Below, piece by piece: positions 8,868 to 18,505 of a stretch of DNA of 64,000 nt. The DNA comes from Lysobacterales bacterium. Lineage in GTDB: Bacteria; Pseudomonadota; Gammaproteobacteria; Xanthomonadales; SZUA-5. The stretch lies in assembly GCA_022844165.1 (NCBI GenBank), contig JALHMH010000018.1, positions 1-64,000 on the forward strand, written 5' to 3'. Numbering within the stretch: the first letter of the stretch is position 1; each line of letters starts with the position of its first letter. The notes under the pieces were generated by a model, which worked only from the letters and a program-made list of their open reading frames with translations, made no database searches and was not told where the DNA came from. Made by a program: the position numbers and the translations under genes.

Positions 8868-9698
8868 TCAGGCGACCCCATCTGGCGGCAGCGTGACGCA
8901 GCGATTGCGGCCGGCATTCTTGGCAGCGTACATCGCCCGGTCAGCGCGCGCCAGAAGTGCATCGGCAGTGTCGTTGGCATCGCCCAGACAGGTCACCCCG
9001 AGACTTGCGGTCACGCTACCTCTTCCGGCCATGCCGCCCCAGTCGAAAGGCATCGATTCGAGCGTAGCGCGGATGCGCTCGGCTGCTGCGTTCGCCTGCG
9101 CCAGCGTGGTACCGGGCAGGAGCGCGACGAACTCCTCGCCGCCGTAGCGTGCGATCAGGTCGTACGGCCGAAGCGCCTCGGCCAGCACCTGACCGAGGCG
9201 CTCCAGCACGGCGTCGCCCGCGGCGTGACCGAAGGAGTCGTTGATCGCCTTGAACTGGTCGACATCGATCAGGATCAGCGCGAGCGACTGCGGCTCGCGC
9301 CGACTGCGTTCGATCTCTTCCCGCAGGCGCGCCAGGAAATAGCCCCGGTTGAAGAGTCCCGTCAGGTGGTCGCGGATCACCGCAATCTGCAGCAATCCGC
9401 GGGCTTGTTCCACTTCGAAGAGCAGCCCAACCGCGTAGTAGCTGGCCAGTGGCGCGATCACCAGGGGCACGGTGAAGGCGATCGCAAGGTCGAGCGCCAG
9501 ATTGGCGATGTTGTCGACCGCCACATTGATCAGTGTGGTCAGGACCAGCGACATCAGTATGGATGCAGCCGTGATCACGGCCACCGTCGGTTTGTGCCCC
9601 ACACGCAACATCCAGCTTCGCCAGCCGTTGGTATCACCTCCGCCGAAGTCGGTCGGGGCGTTGCGGGAACCACTGGGCGGGGCGGGACGCGTTTCCAT
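8868..9698 (-). CDS. Membrane-anchored diguanylate cyclase (GGDEF domain)
   Basis: A 276-residue protein with two closely spaced membrane segments near residues 35-95, then a GGDEF domain. The active-site loop is YGGEEF (residues 186-190), with DHLTGLFNRGYF at its start and IDVDQFKAINDSFGH for metal and nucleotide binding. An RPYD motif five residues before GGEEF is the allosteric I-site (RxxD), so feedback inhibition by c-di-GMP is likely. No complete sensor domain is present beyond the membrane region. The start at 9698 is chosen because the upstream extension (to 9806) is Arg/Cys-rich and unlike this family; the ribosome-binding site is weak. It may act together with the HD-GYP protein at 50.2 kb. 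Confidence 0.85.
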   Translation of the reverse strand: METRPAPPSGSRNAPTDFGGGDTNGWRSWMLRVGHKPTVAVITAASILMSLVLTTLINVAVDNIANLALDLAIAFTVPLVIAPLASYYAVGLLFEVEQARGLLQIAVIRDHLTGLFNRGYFLARLREEIERSRREPQSLALILIDVDQFKAINDSFGHAAGDAVLERLGQVLAEALRPYDLIARYGGEEFVALLPGTTLAQANAAAERIRATLESMPFDWGGMAGRGSVTASLGVTCLGDANDTADALLARADRAMYAAKNAGRNRCVTLPPDGVA

Positions 9699-9770
9699 CG
9701 GCCCGGATAGTACAGGCCGCCTGCCATGACGAAACGAGGAACCGCCCTTTTGCACACACTTTTTGCAGAT

Positions 9771-9784
9771 GCGTGTGCACACGC
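9771..9784. promoter_or_regulatory. Perfect 14-bp palindrome upstream of the diguanylate cyclase
   Basis: GCGTGTGCACACGC is a perfect palindrome 73 bases upstream of the chosen start of the diguanylate cyclase on the minus strand. A related TGCACACAC run lies next to it. Its position fits an operator for a dimeric repressor or activator, but I do not recognise the factor. Confidence 0.35.
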
Positions 9785-10296
9785 GGTTCTGCCAGAGGGC
9801 AGGCACAGGAAGATACGGTTCGAATTCAATTGGTGTCGTGCGCGCGCAACGCGCCGGGCGCAGCCGGCGGTCAGCTTGAGCGAGAACCTGCCCTGACCCC
9901 GGTCTCCGGCAGGCGCCGGCTCCTGTGGCGGCTCACGGCGCGCCGACCGGCATCCCGCGCCCGTCGGGTGCACTGGCATCCTAACGGTAGTTCTCTGACC
10001 AGGTCGCCCATCCAGGCCCTCCCGTTACATAGGCGGCACCGAAGCCCCCGGTGGCACCAGGAACCGATTGTTGATCGCCTGCATGTTCGCGTAAGTGCCG
10101 CCCCCTTGCGCCTCCAGCACGAGGTTCCATGCGCTGGTGTGGAATGGTCGGTCAGCGGCGGCAGGGCAAGCGCCAGTCCGTGTGGGTGCGCAGGACTTAT
10201 GCGCTTGAGCGAGTGGGGTCCGGTCGTTCTGCAGGCCTGCGGCGTGCCGCGACAGCCGACGACAATCGGCCGCATGGGTGTGCGCATCGAGGACGC
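9785..10296. other. Intergenic stretch without a confident intact gene
   Basis: About 510 bases between the diguanylate cyclase region and the LytTR regulator stop. All long frames here are Arg/Ala-rich and look like shadows of G+C-rich DNA. The only plausible coding trace is a minus-strand C-terminal fragment, listed separately. No terminator with a T-run was seen. Confidence 0.4.
10025..10180 (-). pseudogene. Possible decayed gene fragment
   Basis: The minus strand encodes AWNLVLEAQGGGTYANMQAI and then NNRFLVPPGASVPPM before a stop. This has a natural amino-acid balance, unlike the surrounding frames. The frame directly upstream is Arg-rich, while a neighbouring frame carries HGLALALPPLTD, so a frameshift may have broken a gene. 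I do not recognise the family. Confidence 0.2.
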
Positions 10297-10989
10297 CTAA
10301 AGCAAAAGCCCACGCAGATCCGTCACAAATGCGCGGCCGACCGGCAGTTGCGCGCCATTGGACAAGCGTAGTCGCCAGCGGCTGCCGGGCAGGGCGCTGA
10401 AGTGCTGAACGTGCCGCAGATTCACCAACCACGTCCGATGGCAGCGCACGAATTCCATGGGCAGCAGGCTGAACAAGCGACCGAGTGGTTTGTCGTGGAT
10501 CTCGGATCGTGCGGCCAGTACAACTTCGCTGTGTTCACCATCCGCACGAAAAGCGAGCACGTCATCGAGACTGACCAGCGCGGTGCCGCGCGGCCGCCAG
10601 ACGCTCAGCCAGCGCATCGCACCGGGCCGATACTGCGCCGCACCGGCAAGGCGATCCAGCGCCAGGCCAAGGCGCTCGCGATTGAACGGTTTGGCGACGA
10701 AATCCAGCACACCCAGGGCGAAGGCTTCAAGCGCTCGTTCGGCGTGGGCGGAGACCACAACGGTGTGAAACGAACGCGCGCAGCAGCGACGCAGCAGTTC
10801 GAATCCGTCCTCGCCCTCGAGGTTGAGATCCAGCAGCACACCGTCGTAGCTGGCGCGGACCAGATGTTCCTCCGCGTCAGCCAGATCGCCCACCGCATCG
10901 AAACGCATTTTGCTCCCGGCGTGTTCGCTCGCCTGCCGCAACAAGCGTTGCCGTACCAGGGGCTCGTCTTCTACGATCAGGACCCGCAC
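10297..10989 (-). CDS. LytTR-family response regulator
   Basis: A 230-residue regulator. The receiver domain has the acidic pair in LIVEDEP, phosphoacceptor Asp54 in GVLLDLNLEG, a conserved Ser/His region (TVVVSAHAE) and Lys in DFVAKPF. The C-terminal LytTR domain includes DDVLAFRADGEHSEV, FVRCHRTWLVNLRHV and LPVGRAFV, the DNA-binding beta-fold. Translation most likely starts at a GTG at 10989, inside the end of the histidine kinase gene (13-base overlap), giving the canonical VRVLIVEDEP N-terminus. A GTG two codons earlier is possible. The pair forms a two-component system whose target promoters are unknown. Confidence 0.88.
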   Translation of the reverse strand: MRVLIVEDEPLVRQRLLRQASEHAGSKMRFDAVGDLADAEEHLVRASYDGVLLDLNLEGEDGFELLRRCCARSFHTVVVSAHAERALEAFALGVLDFVAKPFNRERLGLALDRLAGAAQYRPGAMRWLSVWRPRGTALVSLDDVLAFRADGEHSEVVLAARSEIHDKPLGRLFSLLPMEFVRCHRTWLVNLRHVQHFSALPGSRWRLRLSNGAQLPVGRAFVTDLRGLLL

Positions 10990-12707
10990 GGCCACTCCAG
11001 TTCGCTGCACCAGCGCCCCTCCTGCGGGCCGTCGGCGAACGACGCACCCTGCGGCCACAGGCGCTTCAGGCTGGCACGCACGTATCGAGTGCCAGTGCCG
11101 CCATCGGGCGTTGGCGGGGGCCGAGCGGGCGCCAACGGTGCGCACAGTACCAGGCGCAATCGGTCCCCGGGGCGTTCGATGCGGAGTGCGAATCCCTGCT
11201 CGACGCAGGCGCGAAACCCGGCGTGCGTCAAACCGTTCTCCACCAGGCAGTGCAGAACGCCGGGCGGCAGATGGATGCCAGCCGCGTCGCCCTCTACGCG
11301 AAGTTCCACATGGCCCCGTTGGGCAAGACCGGCGATGTCCAGTTGCACGCGACACAAGGCCAGCTCGTCCGCGAGCGAAACCTGATCGCGCTCACTATGC
11401 GCGCGCAGCAATCCGAAATGCTCGGCCAGCAGCTCCACCAATCGACTGGCGCGCTCGGGCGCTTGTTCGATCAGCTCTTGCAAGGACGTCAGGCTATTCA
11501 TCAGCCAATGCGGCTGTATCGCGCGGCGCAGCAACTGCAGACGCAGGCGATCACGTTCCGCGCTGAGCCGCGCATGCAGCTCGCCCAGGCGTCGCGTGTG
11601 AGCGGCGTGGTCGAGCATCAGGCATACCATCAGCAGCGCCAGCACGACAAAGTAAAGGCCATCGAGAAACGCGCCTGGCCAGTACATCGCCATTAGCGCG
11701 GCACTTAGCAGTAGCGCACACAGCGGGCGCACCTCAGGCCTGGCTCGCCAGGGTGGGCAAACGACCACGAGCGCCAACACCAGACCGCCAAACTGCACGA
11801 CCCAACTGCGCACATCGTAGCCATCCAGGCTCAGGGCCAGCGCGAGCAATAACAACCACGCCGCCCCCAGAGCACCCAGGCGCACACGGGTTGCAGCGGC
11901 GAATCGAGCGACCAGATAACAGGGTAAGAACAGCGCTGCGGCGGCATGCAGCCAGAAGATCGTCGCCAGTCGGATGGCATGCCAGTCGTAGGTATAGCCG
12001 AACAAAGATCGCCACGACTCCGCCAGCGGCAACAGCAAACCGACCGCGCCCAAGGCCAGCAGCCAGGGGCGGCCGAGATCGCGCGCCACGGTCGATTGCG
12101 CGCGTAAGTCAATAGCCCAGTAGGCCAGCGCGCTGGCGATCGCGCCCAGGGCCAGGGCGACGATCAACCAACGCCAAGCGTAGCGACGCGCCTGCGCGTA
12201 ACTGAGCACACGGATACCTGCATCGGCACTGGCCATGGATCCGATGCGATGGCTCGATGCGCGGATCATCAGCACGTGCTCATCTGGGCCGGAGATGGCA
12301 CGATCCAGAACGAACTGGCTGTCGACGCGCCCAGGCACTTCGTCTATGGCCTGAGCTGCCGGTACGCCGTTGCTGCCGATGAAACGGCCGTCCCAATACA
12401 CCTCGCTGGCGGCGCGCAGCGACAGGGTCAGCAGCCAGGCGTGGTGCGCGCCAGCATCGGGCGCTCGAACGCTAAAGCGTAACCAGTAAGGATCGCGCCA
12501 ACGCGCCAGCTCAGGCTGATCGAGCGGGCGCCATGCGTTCGTAGGCAGAGCGTTCGCCAGATCGATGGTGGATGCTGGGGCGGCGGTCATCTCCGCTTGC
12601 TCCACGGTCCACGCAGAATCGTCCTGCATATCGCTCGCCACCAGCCACAATCCAGCCAGGGCAGCGAGCAGTATCTGCAGTAGAAGGGTTTGAAATCGCC
12701 AGCTCAT
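10977..12707 (-). CDS. LytS/YehU-type sensor histidine kinase with 7TM sensor
   Basis: A 576-residue sensor kinase. A first membrane segment is followed by an extracytoplasmic domain of about 130 residues containing WLRFSVRAPDA and LLTLSLRAASEVYWDG. Seven further membrane helices follow (residues about 175-375), the layout of 7TMR-DISM sensors. The kinase core has the phosphorylated His400 in AIQPHWLMNSL, replacing the usual QPHFLFN, and then the N-box LVENGLTHAG and a Gly-rich ATP lid (DGGTGTR). It is co-translated with the LytTR regulator downstream. The sensed ligand is unknown; DISM domains often bind carbohydrates. Confidence 0.87.
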   Translation of the reverse strand: MSWRFQTLLLQILLAALAGLWLVASDMQDDSAWTVEQAEMTAAPASTIDLANALPTNAWRPLDQPELARWRDPYWLRFSVRAPDAGAHHAWLLTLSLRAASEVYWDGRFIGSNGVPAAQAIDEVPGRVDSQFVLDRAISGPDEHVLMIRASSHRIGSMASADAGIRVLSYAQARRYAWRWLIVALALGAIASALAYWAIDLRAQSTVARDLGRPWLLALGAVGLLLPLAESWRSLFGYTYDWHAIRLATIFWLHAAAALFLPCYLVARFAAATRVRLGALGAAWLLLLALALSLDGYDVRSWVVQFGGLVLALVVVCPPWRARPEVRPLCALLLSAALMAMYWPGAFLDGLYFVVLALLMVCLMLDHAAHTRRLGELHARLSAERDRLRLQLLRRAIQPHWLMNSLTSLQELIEQAPERASRLVELLAEHFGLLRAHSERDQVSLADELALCRVQLDIAGLAQRGHVELRVEGDAAGIHLPPGVLHCLVENGLTHAGFRACVEQGFALRIERPGDRLRLVLCAPLAPARPPPTPDGGTGTRYVRASLKRLWPQGASFADGPQEGRWCSELEWPCGS

Positions 12708-12842
12708 GCGTTGGCATCCTAGCGATGTCCAGCCCTTGCTGGATGCAGTTAAACCTGCGCGTGGAGACGTTCAGCAGTCTGCCGGCCTGGTGACATGGAG
12801 ATCCTCGGCACACTGGCGCTCCCTTGATCGATGGAGCACTGC

Positions 12843-14405
12843 ATGTCCGCACGCTCACTTCTGCGCTGCACGCTGCTTTCTGCGGCCGCACTCTTTGCCA
12901 GTCTCGCCGATGCGAAAATGACTTTCGAAGCCCATCGCTTCGAAACCTTGGCGCATGGCACACACGATGCGGAGGTGGCCTTCCTCGACGTGCCGCAGCG
13001 TCACGCAAATCCCGATGGTCCGCGTTACAAACTCCGCGTGGTGCGGTTGGCTGCGCGACAACCCATGCCGGGTGCGATGCCCATCGTCTATCTCGCTGGC
13101 GGTCCCGGTGGGTCTGGCGTCGGCACCGCGCGCGGGCCGCGCTGGCCGATCTTCGACCAGATGCGCGCACAGCACGACGTGTTGTTGTTCGATCAGCGTG
13201 GCACGGGCATGTCGGATGTGCCGCCGCCCTGCGCCTTCGAGCCCTCGCCGACAGCGAACGATTTGCCCACCGCGCGTCTGGATTCGCAAGCCATTGCGCG
13301 CCGTTGCGTGGCCGAATGGCGCAGCAAGGGCATCGATCTCGACAGTTACACAACGCGCGAGAGCGCAGCCGACTTAAAGGCGCTGCAACGGGCCTACGGC
13401 AGTGCGCAAATTCAGCTGTGGGGGATGAGTTACGGAACGCATCTGGCCATCGCAGTGTTGCGCGAGCATCGGGAGATCGTATCGCGCGCCGTGCTGATGG
13501 GTGTCGAAGGCCCAGACGAAACACTGAAACTGCCGCTCAGCGCCGACCGCATGCTCGCAAGGCACGCCGCGCTGCTCGCTGCCGATCCGGCAACCCGTGC
13601 GCAATTTCCAGACCTCGTCGGCGACACCACGGCTTTGCTCGCCGAGTTGCGCGCGCGACCGCGTATAGCCAGCCGCTGGCGCCCCGGCGATACGCGTGAA
13701 GTGCAGATCACCGAATTTGCGGCGCAACGCGCCATTACAGGGAGTTTGGGTCACCGCACTACGGCACGGCGCGTGCCGTTGATGGTGCAACTGGCGCGCC
13801 AGGGCGACGACGTTCTTCTGGCCGAGTTTGTCTATGCCGTTGACCAGAGCGCCGGGCAGTTGATGGCCATGCCGCTCGCCATGGACTACGCTTCCGGCGC
13901 CAGCGCGGAGAGGTTGCAGCAGATCGAAACGGAAGCCGCGCAGAGCCTCTTCGGCCATGCGCTGAACTTTCCTTTTCCCGAAATCGGTACAGACCTTGGC
14001 TTGCCGCAGTTGGACGATGACTTTCGTGCGCCGCTGCAAAGCGCCGTACCCATCCTCATGGTCAGCGGCGATCTCGATTTGCGCACGCCGCCAGAAAATG
14101 CCGAGCGCCTGGCGCAAGGCTTGACCCAGGCCGGCCATCTGCGCATCGCAAATGCCTTGCATGACGACGACCTCTGGCTCAGCCACCCAGAGATCAGCAC
14201 CATCCTGCAGAACTTCTTCGCCGGCACCACACCGCTCGACCAACAATTGCAAGCACTGCCACCGGACTACGCCCACAACATATACGCCGAAGGCTGGCGC
14301 GAGTTCAAAACGCCCATCCTCGTCCTGATTGGAGTTCTTGTCACGCTGGCCTTGGCGTTGAGATTCGGTTGGCGCTGGTGGCGGCGGAAGTCGCTCAATG
14401 CTTAG
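12843..14405 (+). CDS. Exported alpha/beta-hydrolase, proline-iminopeptidase/TAP-like
   Basis: A 520-residue protein with a signal peptide (ending SLADA) and an alpha/beta-hydrolase fold. GGPGGSG forms the oxyanion region, FDQRGTGMSD follows, and the nucleophile Ser is in WGMSYGTHLA. The acid is in SGDLDLRTPPENA and the His is probably in ALHDDDLW. This is the pattern of tripeptidyl aminopeptidase/proline iminopeptidase-like hydrolases. A C-terminal membrane helix followed by WRWWRRK suggests anchoring in the inner membrane with the enzyme in the periplasm. The ATG at 12843 is preferred over 12831 because GGAG lies six bases upstream. Divergent from the histidine kinase gene. Confidence 0.8.
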   Translation: MSARSLLRCTLLSAAALFASLADAKMTFEAHRFETLAHGTHDAEVAFLDVPQRHANPDGPRYKLRVVRLAARQPMPGAMPIVYLAGGPGGSGVGTARGPRWPIFDQMRAQHDVLLFDQRGTGMSDVPPPCAFEPSPTANDLPTARLDSQAIARRCVAEWRSKGIDLDSYTTRESAADLKALQRAYGSAQIQLWGMSYGTHLAIAVLREHREIVSRAVLMGVEGPDETLKLPLSADRMLARHAALLAADPATRAQFPDLVGDTTALLAELRARPRIASRWRPGDTREVQITEFAAQRAITGSLGHRTTARRVPLMVQLARQGDDVLLAEFVYAVDQSAGQLMAMPLAMDYASGASAERLQQIETEAAQSLFGHALNFPFPEIGTDLGLPQLDDDFRAPLQSAVPILMVSGDLDLRTPPENAERLAQGLTQAGHLRIANALHDDDLWLSHPEISTILQNFFAGTTPLDQQLQALPPDYAHNIYAEGWREFKTPILVLIGVLVTLALALRFGWRWWRRKSLNA

Positions 14406-14469
14406 CGAGGCTTCGCCTCAGACCACCGAGCATGGTTGACTTCGCTCGACAGCGTACTTGCCACAACCC
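14403..14469. repeat. Dispersed hairpin repeat, copy 1
   Basis: About 67 bases starting at the stop codon of the peptidase gene and including GAGGCTTCGCCTC (a hairpin) and ACTTGCCACAACCC. Related copies occur twice in tandem at 47.17-47.51 kb, also starting at a stop codon. This copy is more diverged than those two. It appears to be an unclassified REP-like element. Confidence 0.55.
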
Positions 14470-14618
14470 CCATCGAGCGCTGCGCGTATTTCCGGCCCGG
14501 CGGCACAGCAGCCGGTTGTTCGGCTCGGCACACGCCTTGCGGCGTTTAAGCGCCTCAGGCATGCGGCTATCCGTTTGCCCGCTCGCCGATCATGCGTTAG
14601 GCTCGCGTTCATCCGTTG

Positions 14619-14648
14619 AACGCAGGCGTTTGGGAGGACGCCTGCGTT
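14619..14648. terminator. 10-bp hairpin upstream of aceB
   Basis: AACGCAGGCG and CGCCTGCGTT form a perfect 10-bp stem with a 10-nt loop, followed by TT. It ends 26 bases before the aceB start. It could terminate readthrough from upstream or form a 5'-UTR regulatory hairpin for the glyoxylate operon. Confidence 0.5.
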
Positions 14649-14674
14649 TTGCGCCTTGCTCCTGAGAGTCGCGC

Positions 14675-16270
14675 ATGCCCAATCACTCCCGACTGCAAAT
14701 TCAAGCCCCGCACCACCCGGATGCGGCACGCGTTTTGAGCGCCGACGCGCTCGCGTTTCTCGAAGGCGTCGCGCGCCGATTCGAACCCGAGCGCCAGCGG
14801 CTGCTGGCTGCACGCGTGGCACGCCAGGCGCGCATCAACGCCGGCGAGCTGCCGGGCTTTAACCCCGACACCGCGGCGATTCGGGCGGGCAACTGGCGCG
14901 TGACTTCCATACCGTGGGACTTACAAGACCGCCGTGTCGAAATCACCGGCCCGGTGGATCGCAAGATGATCGTCAATGCGCTGAACTCGGGCGCGAAGAC
15001 CTTCATGGCGGACTTCGAGGATTCGAATGCGCCGACCTGGGTCAATCAAATTGGCGGGCAAGTCAACTTGTACGACGCGATCCGGCGGCAAATCGACTTC
15101 ACCTCGGCTGAGGGCAAGCACTACGCGCTGAAACAAAAGACCGCGACTCTGATCGTGCGCCCACGCGGCTGGCATCTGGATGAGGCGCATGTGTTGCTGG
15201 ACGGCCAGCCGATTTCTGGCTCGCTGTTCGACTTCGCGTTGTTCTTGTTTCACAACGGCCGCGAGTTGATAACGCGTGGCTCGGGCCCGTACTTTTATCT
15301 GCCCAAACTCGAAAGTCATTTTGAAGCGCGCCTGTGGAATCTGGTGATCGATCACTGCGAGGCCGAACTGGGCCTGCCGCGTGGTTGCGTCAAGGTCACG
15401 GTGCTGATCGAAACGCTGCTCGCGGCCTTCGAGATGGACGAGATCCTGTACGAGTTGCGCGAGCACATCGTGGGCCTGAACTGCGGCCGCTGGGATTACA
15501 TCTTCAGCTATATCCGCGCGTTTCAGACCGATGCCGCTCGTGTGCTGCCCGATCGCGCTCAGGTCACGATGGCGCAAGGCTTCCTGCGTGCCTATTCACA
15601 GCGACTGATCCAAACATGCCATCGCCGCGGCGCCTTTGCGATGGGCGGCATGGCAGCGCAAATTCCGATCAAAAACGATCCGGCTGCCAACGACGCGGCG
15701 CTGGCCAAAGTGCGCGCCGACAAAGAGCGCGAAGCCAGCGATGGGCACGATGGCACCTGGGTGGCACATCCGGCGCTGGTACCGGTGGCGATGGAGATCT
15801 TTGATCGATTGATGCCAACGCCGAATCAGCTGCATCGCCTGCGCGAAGATGTCAGCGTCAGCGCAGAGGACTTGATCCGCCCGCAGCCAGGTGCAATCAC
15901 TGAAGCCGGCGTGCGCATCAACATCAACATCGCGCTGCAGTACCTGGCCGCATGGTTCACCGGCAATGGTTGCGTGCCGATCCACAATTTGATGGAAGAC
16001 GCGGCGACGGCGGAGATTGCGCGCGCGCAACTCTGGCAGTGGACGCACGCTGGCGCGGCGATGGACAACGGCCAAACCGTTTCGCACGAACTCGTGGAGC
16101 GCCTGCTCCAGGACGAGCTGATTAAGCTGCAATCGAATGCATCGCATCCCACCGCAGCCGATTTTGCGGCAGCAGCCGGTTTGCTGCGCGAGATGGCGCT
16201 TGGCGCAACCTTCGAGAGATTCCTGACACTCCCGGCCTACGGGCTACTACTGCAACGCGAACGAGGCTAG
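14675..16270 (+). CDS. aceB: Malate synthase A
   Basis: The 531-residue length is typical of malate synthase A. Diagnostic blocks include [23 protein letters not shown] (catalytic Arg), [35 protein letters not shown] and [13 protein letters not shown] (acetyl-CoA and Mg sites). [13 protein letters not shown] and a C-terminal [12 protein letters not shown] block complete the family pattern. It condenses glyoxylate with acetyl-CoA to malate, the second step of the glyoxylate shunt. The stop is two bases before the isocitrate lyase ATG, so aceB-aceA form an operon for growth on acetate or fatty acids. Confidence 0.97.
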   Translation: MPNHSRLQIQAPHHPDAARVLSADALAFLEGVARRFEPERQRLLAARVARQARINAGELPGFNPDTAAIRAGNWRVTSIPWDLQDRRVEITGPVDRKMIVNALNSGAKTFMADFEDSNAPTWVNQIGGQVNLYDAIRRQIDFTSAEGKHYALKQKTATLIVRPRGWHLDEAHVLLDGQPISGSLFDFALFLFHNGRELITRGSGPYFYLPKLESHFEARLWNLVIDHCEAELGLPRGCVKVTVLIETLLAAFEMDEILYELREHIVGLNCGRWDYIFSYIRAFQTDAARVLPDRAQVTMAQGFLRAYSQRLIQTCHRRGAFAMGGMAAQIPIKNDPAANDAALAKVRADKEREASDGHDGTWVAHPALVPVAMEIFDRLMPTPNQLHRLREDVSVSAEDLIRPQPGAITEAGVRININIALQYLAAWFTGNGCVPIHNLMEDAATAEIARAQLWQWTHAGAAMDNGQTVSHELVERLLQDELIKLQSNASHPTAADFAAAAGLLREMALGATFERFLTLPAYGLLLQRERG

Positions 16271-16272
16271 AC

Positions 16273-17562
16273 ATGGCGTTTTTGAGCGAAAAAGAGCTGC
16301 AAGCCGATTGGCAGAACAACCCGCGCTGGAAAGGCATCAAGCGCGCCTACTCGGCTGCGGATGTGATTCGTTTGCGCGGCACGGTGCCGGTCGAGCACAC
16401 ACTTGCCAAACTCGGCTCAGAAAAGCTCTGGCGCTATTTGCACACGGAAGACTTTGTCAACGCACTCGGCGCGCTGACCGGCAACATGGCGATGCAACAG
16501 GTGAAGGCTGGCCTCAAGGCGATTTACCTTTCCGGTTGGCAGGTGGCTGCAGATGCCAATACCGCCGGCGCGATGTACCCGGATCAGTCGTTGTATCCGG
16601 TCGATTCGGTGCCCAATGTCGTACGCCGCATCAACAATGCGCTCAAGCGCGCCGATGAGCTGCACCACGCCGAGGGCGGCGAAAACATCGATTGGATGCA
16701 GCCGATCGTGGCTGACGCCGAAGCTGGATTCGGCGGCGTGTTGAACGCCTTCGAGTTGATGAAGCACATGATTGAAGCCGGCGCTGCCGGTGTGCATTGG
16801 GAAGACCAACTGGCCAGCGCCAAGAAGTGCGGCCACATGGGCGGCAAGGTCCTCGTGCCCACCCAGGAGGCCGTGCAAAAGCTGATCGCAGCACGTCTGG
16901 CTGCCGACTGCGCCGGCGTGCCGAGCATCATCGTTGCGCGCACCGACGCACTCGCCGCCGATTTGATTACCAGCGATGTGGACGACAACGACAAGCCGTT
17001 CTGCACCGGCGAGCGCACCGTGGAAGGCTTTTATGTCACCAATATGGGTCCCGATCAAGCCATCAGCCGCGGCCTCGCTTACGCGCCATACGCCGATTTG
17101 ATCTGGTGCGAAACCGGCAAGCCAGATCTCGAATTCGCCAGACAGTTCGCCGAGGCGATTCACGCCAAATACCCCGGCAAGTTGCTCGCCTACAACTGCT
17201 CGCCGAGCTTTAACTGGAAGAAGTATCTGGACGATGCGACCATCGCCAAATTCCAGCGCGAACTCGGCGCGATGGGTTACAAATTCCAATTCATCACGCT
17301 GGCCGGATTCCACGCCCTGAACTTCTCGATGTTCCAGCTCGCCAAAGGCTACAAAGCCCGCCAGATGGCCGCGTACGTCGAGCTGCAACAAGCCGAATTT
17401 GCCGCCGAACCGCAGGGTTACACCGCGACCAAACACCAACGCGAAGTCGGCACCGGTTACTTCGATCAGGTCACCCAGGTCATCGCCGGCGCACAGTCGT
17501 CGATCACCGCGCTCAAGGGCTCGACTGAAAACGAGCAGTTTCATGCGGAGGCGGTGCACTAA
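16273..17562 (+). CDS. aceA: Isocitrate lyase
   Basis: A 429-residue enzyme with the catalytic cysteine in the KKCGHMGGK motif, plus [15 protein letters not shown] and [10 protein letters not shown]. It cleaves isocitrate to glyoxylate and succinate, the first step of the glyoxylate shunt. It follows aceB by two bases and ends at a strong hairpin, so the two genes are one transcription unit. The length and motifs match the short (about 430 aa) bacterial form. No isocitrate dehydrogenase kinase/phosphatase (aceK) follows, unlike enteric operons. Confidence 0.97.
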   Translation: MAFLSEKELQADWQNNPRWKGIKRAYSAADVIRLRGTVPVEHTLAKLGSEKLWRYLHTEDFVNALGALTGNMAMQQVKAGLKAIYLSGWQVAADANTAGAMYPDQSLYPVDSVPNVVRRINNALKRADELHHAEGGENIDWMQPIVADAEAGFGGVLNAFELMKHMIEAGAAGVHWEDQLASAKKCGHMGGKVLVPTQEAVQKLIAARLAADCAGVPSIIVARTDALAADLITSDVDDNDKPFCTGERTVEGFYVTNMGPDQAISRGLAYAPYADLIWCETGKPDLEFARQFAEAIHAKYPGKLLAYNCSPSFNWKKYLDDATIAKFQRELGAMGYKFQFITLAGFHALNFSMFQLAKGYKARQMAAYVELQQAEFAAEPQGYTATKHQREVGTGYFDQVTQVIAGAQSSITALKGSTENEQFHAEAVH

Positions 17563-17571
17563 GATGGATTC

Positions 17572-17600
17572 GGCAGGCCGCGCTTGCGGCCTGCCATTTT
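17572..17600 (+). terminator. Intrinsic terminator of aceBA
   Basis: GGCAGGCCGC and GCGGCCTGCC form a perfect 10-bp stem with a GCTT loop, followed by ATTTTAG. It starts ten bases after the aceA stop. This is the clearest terminator in the window. Confidence 0.8.
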
Positions 17601-17664
17601 AGATCGCTCAAACGGTTTTTTCGCCCGGGACAAACTGCCAGGCCGTGCTTTCACCCGTGCCTCG

Positions 17665-18438
17665 CTATCTGCTGCGCAGCGTTTCGGCAAAAAAGTCATC
17701 CATCATGTTATAGGCGCGATTCGCCACCGTGGCGTTGTATTCGGCTTGCCCCTTCATATTGGCATCGACGTCGGTGAAGGAGTGCACGGCGCCACCGAAG
17801 CTGACCAGCTGCCAATCGACATTGGCGGCGCGCATTTCGGCCTCGAATGCGTCGACCTCGGCTTTTGGCACATAAGGATCGTCCGCGCCGTGTAAAGCCA
17901 AGACTTTGGCGGTGACGTTACTACCCGCTTTGGCGCCGGTACCAAGGCCGCCGTGGAAAGAAACGACGGCCGGAAGGCTGGCACCGCTGCGCGCCAACTC
18001 GAGCACGACGGTTCCACCAAAACAGAAACCAATTGCACCGGTCGATGTCAGGTTGACCGGTGCATGGTCCTGTCCCAGAAACGTCGTCAGCGCGGCGTTG
18101 ATGCGGGTGCGCATTGCTTCAGTATCGCCCTTGACGGCGCCAGAGGCTTTGCCCGCTTCTTCCATGCTGGTTGGGCGCACATCTTTGCCATACATGTCGA
18201 CAACGTAAACCGTGTAACCGCGCGCTGCAATCTCATGCGCTTGTTTCAGGTTCGCCGCATTGATGCCCATCCAATTCGGCACCAGCAGCATTGCGCGCGG
18301 TGCGGGTTTGTCGGGGTCGTGAATCAGCGTTCCCGCGAACTCTGTGCCGTCGATCTTGAACGACAACGCCTTTTCGGCCGGGGCGGCGACAGCCATTTGA
18401 CAAGCGAAGGTGAGAACAGCAGGAAGCAAAGTGCGCAT
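17665..18438 (-). CDS. Exported dienelactone-hydrolase-family protein
   Basis: A 257-residue protein with a signal peptide (ending MAVAAP) and a DLH-type alpha/beta-hydrolase domain. The nucleophile is Cys in GFCFGGTVV (DLH family GxCxGG), the acid is in HGADDPYVP, and the His is in GGAVHSFTD. Typical DLH enzymes are cytoplasmic, so a periplasmic member acts on an unknown ester or lactone. The start at 18438 has GGAG seven bases upstream; the much longer upstream frame is a shadow. It runs on the minus strand after mnmE, 67 bases from the mnmE stop. Confidence 0.85.
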   Translation of the reverse strand: MRTLLPAVLTFACQMAVAAPAEKALSFKIDGTEFAGTLIHDPDKPAPRAMLLVPNWMGINAANLKQAHEIAARGYTVYVVDMYGKDVRPTSMEEAGKASGAVKGDTEAMRTRINAALTTFLGQDHAPVNLTSTGAIGFCFGGTVVLELARSGASLPAVVSFHGGLGTGAKAGSNVTAKVLALHGADDPYVPKAEVDAFEAEMRAANVDWQLVSFGGAVHSFTDVDANMKGQAEYNATVANRAYNMMDDFFAETLRSR

Positions 18439-18505
18439 GGTTTGGCTCCGTTGGACAGTCGGGTCAGGAGCATACGGTGTTGTTCGTGCCTCGAATTCTC
18501 TGTAT

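Noticed and set aside
7752..9710. 652-codon plus-strand ORF over the SGNH and diguanylate cyclase genes
   Set aside because: It spans two real genes on the opposite strand and has no recognisable domain.
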